64,000 bases of DNA, from contig NZ_JAHLOS010000003.1 of the NCBI RefSeq assembly GCF_018917525.1, positions 62,001 through 126,000 on the forward strand, in the 5' to 3' direction. The number at the start of each line of letters is the position of its first letter. The first letter of the stretch is position 1. Under the pieces are notes generated by a model, which made no database searches, was not told the origin of the DNA, and worked only from the letters and a program-made list of their open reading frames with translations. The DNA comes from Enterococcus raffinosus. Its GTDB lineage: Bacteria > Bacillota > Bacilli > Lactobacillales > Enterococcaceae. Position numbers and translations under genes: made by a program. Shown here piece by piece: positions 59,084 through 64,000 of this stretch.

Positions 59084-60309
59084 TGGTCCAAGTTCATCCT
59101 TTTAAAGGAATTCGTCCAGCAGCCGATTTGGCAGATAGGGTAGCGGCGTTACCTTACGATGTAGTGAATTCACAAGAAGCCAAAGACTTAGCAGCGGATA
59201 ATCCTTACAGCTATTTCCATATCGACAAGGCGGAAATCGATTTGCCAGCAGATCTTTCTCCCTACGATGAAAAAGTTTACCAAAAAGCAGCCGCTAATTT
59301 GGCCGAGTTTTTAGAAAAAGGCTGGCTTTTCAAAGAGTCAGAGGCTTACTTCTATCTTTATGAGTTAGTGATGAATGGTCGAAGCCAGACCGGAATTGTC
59401 GCGTGTACGTCGATTCAGGATTATATTGATGAGAAAATCAAGAAGCACGAATTTACGCGGCATGAAAAAGAGATCGACCGGATGAATCACATTCGAACGT
59501 GTGATGCGAACACTAGTCCGATCTTCTTGAGTTATCGTCCCCAAGCGGAGATTCAGACAATCATTAAATCGTGGCAAACAGCACATGCACCGGTATATGA
59601 CTTTACCAGCTACCATGAAGTAACTCATCGTGTTTGGGTGATCGACCAAGCGGATACGATTGATCAACTAGCTAAATTGTTTATCAAAGTGGATGCTTTA
59701 TATATCGCTGACGGACATCATCGAACCGAATCCGCGGTGAAAATCGGTTTGGAAAAACGTGAGTCCGGTGAACAGAATCCAGAAACGGAGCAGTTCCTAT
59801 CGATCATCTTCCCAGAAAATGAACTGGCTATTTGGGAATACAACCGTGTATTAAAAGAAGCACCTCCGGCTGATTTCATGGAGCGTTTAGCCGAAAACTA
59901 TCAAGTAACTAAAACAGGCGTTAAAAAACCTGAAAAAGCCGGCGAATGTCAGCTTTATGATGGAGCCGCTTGGTATACTTTGAGTATCAAACCAGAAAAA
60001 GTTCCGACTGATCCAGTAGAAAAATTGGACGTGGCCTTGCTGCAGAAATTTGTGCTGGAAGAGATCTTCGGAATCATGGATATCCGCACGGACAAACGGA
60101 TTGATTTTGTCGGCGGGATTCGCGGTACGGAAGAGTTAGAAAAATTAGTCGATTCAGGAGATTGGAAATTGGCCTTCTCCATGTATCCAACGCAAATGAC
60201 CGATCTTTTAGCCGTGGCAGATGCGAAGAAAATCATGCCGCCGAAATCAACTTGGTTTGAACCGAAGCTGTTGAGCGGATTGTTCCTACATGATTTAGAA
60301 ACGAAATAA
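59083..60309 (+). CDS. DUF1015 family protein of the serine operon
   Basis: 408 aa, DUF1015. Starts FKGIRPAADLADRVAALPYDVV, with a conserved YIADGHHRTESA ParB/SerK-like motif near residue 210. DUF1015 is related to ParB-superfamily free-serine kinases (SerK). Here it is third gene after serC-serA, with no serB beside them, so a role in phosphoserine/serine interconversion is an attractive inference. Terminator follows. Confidence 0.85.
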   Translation: MVQVHPFKGIRPAADLADRVAALPYDVVNSQEAKDLAADNPYSYFHIDKAEIDLPADLSPYDEKVYQKAAANLAEFLEKGWLFKESEAYFYLYELVMNGRSQTGIVACTSIQDYIDEKIKKHEFTRHEKEIDRMNHIRTCDANTSPIFLSYRPQAEIQTIIKSWQTAHAPVYDFTSYHEVTHRVWVIDQADTIDQLAKLFIKVDALYIADGHHRTESAVKIGLEKRESGEQNPETEQFLSIIFPENELAIWEYNRVLKEAPPADFMERLAENYQVTKTGVKKPEKAGECQLYDGAAWYTLSIKPEKVPTDPVEKLDVALLQKFVLEEIFGIMDIRTDKRIDFVGGIRGTEELEKLVDSGDWKLAFSMYPTQMTDLLAVADAKKIMPPKSTWFEPKLLSGLFLHDLETK

Positions 60310-60314
60310 ACCGG

Positions 60315-60345
60315 AAACTCTCGAAAGTAATTTCGAGAGTTTTTG
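60315..60345 (+). terminator. Terminator of the serine operon
   Basis: AAACTCTCGAAA-GTAA-TTTCGAGAGTTT with T-run. Confidence 0.93.
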
Positions 60346-60510
60346 TCGTCAGGCGTTTCATGGTCATTTAAAAATCAGGGATTCAGCAGTTGCTTGAACC
60401 AGTAGTTCCACAAGCTGTTTTGGATGATGAGCAGCGTATAAGAGCCGCGAGGGTCATTTTTTGAAGAAGGATTCTTACTTGTGACTTAGCAAATTAATAA
60501 TATTATTCTA

Positions 60511-60540
60511 TTGACTATAATGTGTGCCACACAGTATAAT
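60511..60540 (+). promoter_or_regulatory. Promoter and operator of the second PadR operon
   Basis: TTGACT (60511-60516), 18-nt spacer, TATAAT (60535-60540). The spacer carries the inverted repeat TGTGTG-C-CACACA (60521-60533), a likely PadR site. Confidence 0.75.
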
Positions 60541-60560
60541 GATATTGAAGAGGTGATCAT

Positions 60561-60896
60561 ATGCCAGATAAGGATATTATTCAGAACTATGTCACGGAAT
60601 TAAAAAGAGGAAATTTAGTTTTGGCTGTCTTAGGCAGCTTGAATACGCCTCACTACGGGTATGCACTGCTGCAAACTTTGCAGGACAGGGGAATGGAGAT
60701 CGAGGCTAATACGCTCTATCCCTTGCTGAGAAGGCTGGAGAAGCAGGATCTGCTGGAGAGTGATTGGGATACAACGGAAAGCAGACCTCGTAAGTATTAT
60801 AAAATCAGTAAAAAGGGTATAGAAGTTAGGGAAAAGTTGTTTGAAGAATGGAAGGAAATGCAAAAAAGTTTAATTGGTATCTATTCGGAGGGGTAA
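60561..60896 (+). CDS. PadR-family transcriptional regulator, second copy
   Basis: 111 aa winged helix: VLAVLGSLNTPHYGYALLQTL, ANTLYPLLRRLEKQDLLES and RPRKYYKISKKG. AGAGGTGATCAT before ATG 60561. It regulates itself and the HAAS protein that follows 3 nt after the stop. The operator differs from that of the first copy, so the two are not cross-talking at the DNA level. Confidence 0.92.
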   Translation: MPDKDIIQNYVTELKRGNLVLAVLGSLNTPHYGYALLQTLQDRGMEIEANTLYPLLRRLEKQDLLESDWDTTESRPRKYYKISKKGIEVREKLFEEWKEMQKSLIGIYSEG

Positions 60897-60899
60897 AAA

Positions 60900-61943
60900 A
60901 TGGAAAATCTAATCGAACGCTATATAGCGGCAGTTGTTCAGCAGCTGCCAGAAAAGGAAAGAGCAGAGGTCGCTAGAGAATTACGCAGCAATATTTATGA
61001 TATGCTGTCGGAGCAGCCAAGCGATGCTGAAATCAAAAAGGTATTGGAATCAATGGGGTCACCGGCAAAGTTGGCGGAACAATATCGTCAGAATCCCCGA
61101 TATCTCATTTCTCCGCAGGTCTATGACGAATACATTCGCTTACTGAAGCTCTTGGTTCCAATTGTCGGGATTATCACATTAATCGTCGGCGCAGTTTCAG
61201 GAGTTTTCGAAACCCTTCAGGAGAGCGGCCCTCAAGTCAGTCGGGTCCTGCAGGTGATGTTTCAATCAGGAATTCAAAGCGGGGTGTCTGGTGTCCTTCA
61301 AACATTGGTTTGGACAACAATCGGTTTTGTGATCGCGGAACGGACAGGTGTATTGAAAAGCAAGAAGCAAGACGATTGGAAAGTGTCAGACTTGCCAGCG
61401 TTGAATACGGAAAAGCTGATTCCAGTTTCTGATCCAGTAGCAGAAATTATTGCAGCGTTAGTATTTGGTGTCTTTCTAACCTTTGGGGCGTTGAACATGA
61501 TTCCGCAAGTTTTTTCAACGACCGGTCATACGATCGTTAATGTACCCTTGTTTAGTAATAGTTTTACGACATTTTTGATTCCGGTACTGATCATTGGTAC
61601 TTTATTGACAGTAATCGTTGGTGCATTGAAATTAGTAGATCGCCGTTGGACGAATCGCGTGTGTCTGTGGTCGATTATTGATAATGCAGTTTCGGCAGTT
61701 ATGTGGGTCTTCTTATTGATGCACAATAATATTTTTAGCCAGGAATTAGTCGAATTGCTTCAGGAGCAAACGTGGTCTAGTGGAGATGTTCTGCATTATA
61801 TTTCTACAGGAGATACAGCAGCGATTCGTTTGATAATTAGCCTGATCATTGTGGTCGTCTCAGCCATTCAAATTATTTCAGTGCTCTATAACCGAAGTAA
61901 ACGAAGCCACTATTCAGGCTATGTGAATCAAGAACAACTATAA
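60900..61943 (+). CDS. HAAS-domain membrane protein, second copy
   Basis: 347 aa. N-terminal HAAS/permease-prefix domain (LIERYIAAVVQQLPEKERAEVARELRSNIYDML-type start, residues 1-75), then about six membrane helices in pairs. Paired with PadR as at 6331-7605 but only distantly similar. Role unknown, probably envelope sensing. Confidence 0.85.
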   Translation: MENLIERYIAAVVQQLPEKERAEVARELRSNIYDMLSEQPSDAEIKKVLESMGSPAKLAEQYRQNPRYLISPQVYDEYIRLLKLLVPIVGIITLIVGAVSGVFETLQESGPQVSRVLQVMFQSGIQSGVSGVLQTLVWTTIGFVIAERTGVLKSKKQDDWKVSDLPALNTEKLIPVSDPVAEIIAALVFGVFLTFGALNMIPQVFSTTGHTIVNVPLFSNSFTTFLIPVLIIGTLLTVIVGALKLVDRRWTNRVCLWSIIDNAVSAVMWVFLLMHNNIFSQELVELLQEQTWSSGDVLHYISTGDTAAIRLIISLIIVVVSAIQIISVLYNRSKRSHYSGYVNQEQL

Positions 61944-61954
61944 TGGAAACCGGC

Positions 61955-61991
61955 AGATAGGCTCTCGCATGGAGGGTCTATTTTTTTCTTT
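61955..61991 (+). terminator. Terminator after the second HAAS gene
   Basis: ATAGGCTCTC-GCATG-GAGGGTCTAT (wobble pairs) and T-run. Confidence 0.75.
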
Positions 61992-62144
61992 TGTTTTAGC
62001 TAAGCTTGTTTCGAGAGGAATATAAACACTAAATGTTATACTTTTGTCGAACGGTTTAGCAAAAAGGATATAACTAAGTAAAAATGACGTTCTAGGTGTG
62101 TTCTCAAATGAGCGTTAATCAAAAGTGAAAGAAGGTGGGAAAGT

Positions 62145-63245
62145 ATGAATCGCGTAATAGATTATTTCAAAGACAATCGTTTAATGAGTATTTCGTTAAT
62201 TTTAGCAATTATTAGTTGTTTGATCGGCCGCTTTTCCATCGCGTTTATTGATGACAAAGTAATCTTTAGTTTGTTTGGTTTAATGTTGCTGATCCAAGGC
62301 TTTGAGCAGGTAGGACTTTTGCGTTTCGTGGCTGAGAAGCTGTTGCATTTTTCAAAGAATAGCCGTCAGTTGGTTCAACTGATGATTCTTTTAGCTTTAG
62401 TTGGTTCAATGTTTTTGACCAATGATGTGGCGATTTTAACTTTACTACCGATTTATTTGAAACTGCTGTCGATGCTGCCGAAATTTAAAGGCCGCTTTCT
62501 GGGCAGTGTCTTGATCATTGTCGCGGCAAATTTAGGAAGCAGCTTTTTCCCGTTTGGTAATCCGCAAAACTTGTTTTTGTATGATTATTATCATGTACCA
62601 TTGGGACAGTTTTTAATTTGGATGTCGTTGGTGCTTTTGGTCAGTTTGCTGCTATTGGGACTTTTGACCTTGCTGGTGGACAAGGATTCCTTGGAGGCGA
62701 TTGATTTAAAGGAGGAGCGAGTTGACCGTAAGGAAACGATGCTCTTAGCCGGATTGATGCTGATTATGATTTTAGTGGTGCTGAGCGTTCTGCCCTATCA
62801 ATGGGTGATTCCTCTAGTAGCACTGGTGATCTTGTTTTATCGTCGTGAATTGTTCAAAGAGGTGGATTATGGACTCTTATTGACCTTTGTCAGCTTCTTT
62901 ATCATCGTGGGAAACATCGGTGAAGCCAGTTTCATTAAAGATTTTTTGAAGTCGTTGAATGGAAAACAGGTTTATTTAGCTGGTTTAGGTTTGAGCCAGG
63001 TTATTTCTAATGTACCGGCAGCTTTCTTGATCGCCCCCTTTACAAGCAATCAGCAGGCCGTCATTTTAGGAGTAAATATTGGTGGATTAGGAACGCTATT
63101 GGCTTCATTAGCCAATCTGATCGGGTACAATCTATTTCGGATTTATTATCCTGATGAGACAAAAAAATTTCTAGGTTTGTTTAGTGTCGTCAATTTCGGG
63201 CTGCTATTCCTTTTAGGTACAATCTTTTATTTTTTCATCCATTAG
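62145..63245 (+). CDS. SLC13/ArsB-like anion permease
   Basis: 366 aa, about ten membrane helices. Two re-entrant-loop regions: SMFLTNDVAILTLLPIYLKL with LGSSFFPFGNPQNLFLYDYY, and LSQVISNVPAAFLIAPFT with LGTLLASLANLIGYNLF. This is the ion-transporter-superfamily pattern of citrate, dicarboxylate or arsenite carriers. Substrate unknown. AAGGTGGG before the ATG. Confidence 0.85.
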   Translation: MNRVIDYFKDNRLMSISLILAIISCLIGRFSIAFIDDKVIFSLFGLMLLIQGFEQVGLLRFVAEKLLHFSKNSRQLVQLMILLALVGSMFLTNDVAILTLLPIYLKLLSMLPKFKGRFLGSVLIIVAANLGSSFFPFGNPQNLFLYDYYHVPLGQFLIWMSLVLLVSLLLLGLLTLLVDKDSLEAIDLKEERVDRKETMLLAGLMLIMILVVLSVLPYQWVIPLVALVILFYRRELFKEVDYGLLLTFVSFFIIVGNIGEASFIKDFLKSLNGKQVYLAGLGLSQVISNVPAAFLIAPFTSNQQAVILGVNIGGLGTLLASLANLIGYNLFRIYYPDETKKFLGLFSVVNFGLLFLLGTIFYFFIH

Positions 63246-63366
63246 AAAGTGCCAAGAATTCCTAAAAATCAGGTAAGTTTCTTATGGGAATTCATCCAAA
63301 AACACTGAAAACGCTTTAAATAGTGTTAAGCTAGCCTTGTGAGAAATGAGCAAGGGGGATTTTGAG

Positions 63367-64000
63367 ATGAATGATAAGACAAAAATGATTCATGGCTACC
63401 ACGCATTTGATGAAGAAACCGGCGCTTCATCGATTCCAATTTATCAATGTTCGACCTTTAAACAGGCATCTATTAAGGATGGACAGCCATATACCTATTC
63501 CCGTTTTGGCAATCCAACCCGTACCGCGTTAGAAGAAGCGGTTGCGGCACTGGAAAATGGGGAATATGCGACCGCCTTCGCGTCAGGAATGGGTGCGATT
63601 TCAGCGGTCTTGCTGAGTTTTAGTCAAGGCGATCATCTAGTTATGTGCAAGAGCATTTACGGCGGCACATTCCAATTAGTCAATGAAGTCATGAAGCGCT
63701 TTGGGATCGAAGTGACCTTTGTCGATGAGACTGATTTAAATGAATGGGAGCACGCCATCCGACCAAATACACGAGGGCTTTATTTAGAGACACCGTCGAA
63801 TCCGTTGCTTTCAGTGACTGACATCGCAGGAGTTGTGGCGATCGCGAAGGCCCATCATTTAGTGACGATGATTGATAATACCTTTATGACACCACAATTT
63901 CAGAAACCACTAGCTTTGGGAGTCGACATCGTGATTCATAGTGCCACCAAATTCATCAATGGACATAGCGATGTTGTGGCTGGATTAGTCGTTACCAACG
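63367..64000 (+). CDS. Cystathionine gamma-synthase/lyase-type PLP enzyme (5' part)
   Basis: First 211 codons; the gene continues past the right edge. Trans-sulfuration family: TYSRFGNPTRTALEEAVAALE, AFASGMGAISAVL, YGGTFQL, ETPSNPLLSVTDI, and the PLP lysine in IHSATKFINGHSD. It could be cystathionine gamma-synthase, a lyase or methionine gamma-lyase; the window does not distinguish. AAGGGGGA lies 7 nt before the ATG. Confidence 0.92.
   Translation, partial: MNDKTKMIHGYHAFDEETGASSIPIYQCSTFKQASIKDGQPYTYSRFGNPTRTALEEAVAALENGEYATAFASGMGAISAVLLSFSQGDHLVMCKSIYGGTFQLVNEVMKRFGIEVTFVDETDLNEWEHAIRPNTRGLYLETPSNPLLSVTDIAGVVAIAKAHHLVTMIDNTFMTPQFQKPLALGVDIVIHSATKFINGHSDVVAGLVVTN

Noticed and set aside
63246-63366. 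Terminator between the anion permease and the PLP enzyme
   Set aside because: GAATTCC and GGAATTC can pair, but the loop is long and there is no T-run, so it was not called.

Overview
The window reads as a chromosomal stretch of a low-GC Gram-positive coccus, most likely an Enterococcus. The support is enterococcus-style gene content (galactose genes, a Gram-positive extracellular electron transfer locus, a lactic-acid-bacterial gallate-type decarboxylase operon), AGGAGG-type ribosome binding sites, sigma-A promoters and dense Rho-independent terminators. No rRNA, tRNA, CRISPR array, transposase or phage module was seen. The species cannot be fixed from the sequence alone.

Layout. 0-6 kb: the 5' part of galK with galM, an unknown membrane protein, an AraC regulator, deoC with a YdeI-like gene, and an FAD-dependent amine oxidase. 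6-10 kb: a PadR/HAAS-domain pair with a clear autoregulatory operator, a LexA-boxed Y-family polymerase with a YolD partner, and signal peptidase I. 10.3-10.8 kb: three tandem 150-bp repeats directly in front of a pentapeptide-repeat protein and a hydrolase. 12.3-16.5 kb: an M-box (Mg2+) riboswitch with terminator precedes two SEDS-family (FtsW/RodA-like) genes and a fused PAP2-phosphatase/LCP-ligase gene. This is the most unusual unit in the window. 16.6-27 kb: a TSUP transporter with its DUF1634 partner, then the flavin-based extracellular electron transfer (EET) locus hepT-eetB-eetA, ndh2, pplA, apbE and two menA-like prenyltransferases, interrupted by about 2.6 copies of a 306-bp repeat.

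27-32 kb: an amino acid permease broken by a 10-bp tandem duplication, a GNAT acetyltransferase, a GT-C-like membrane protein and a GldA-like dehydrogenase. 33-38 kb: an amino-acid ABC transporter (fused binding protein/permease plus ATPase) with an aminotransferase, then AraC/GyrI and NUDIX genes. 38-41 kb: LysR plus a UbiD/UbiX/LpdD phenolic-acid decarboxylase operon. 41-46 kb: a small membrane protein convergent with a Crp/Fnr regulator, a GyrI-like protein, a YbaK-type editing protein and an ABC exporter. 46-54 kb: a YjeM-like permease, a Na+/H+ antiporter behind an unusually clean palindromic operator, a CPBP protease with an XRE-membrane protein and a 9-codon ORF, an unknown protein with a basic tail, and a second XRE-membrane protein. 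54-64 kb: amidohydrolase/DUF2316 divergent from MarR with repeated operators, serC-serA-DUF1015, a second PadR/HAAS pair, an anion permease and the 5' part of a trans-sulfuration PLP enzyme.

Working together: the EET genes form one pathway. DMK synthesis (HepT and the MenA-like proteins) feeds Ndh2, which passes electrons through EetA/EetB to the flavinylated lipoprotein PplA, and ApbE installs the FMN. Members of a dispersed intergenic repeat family sit beside several of these operons.
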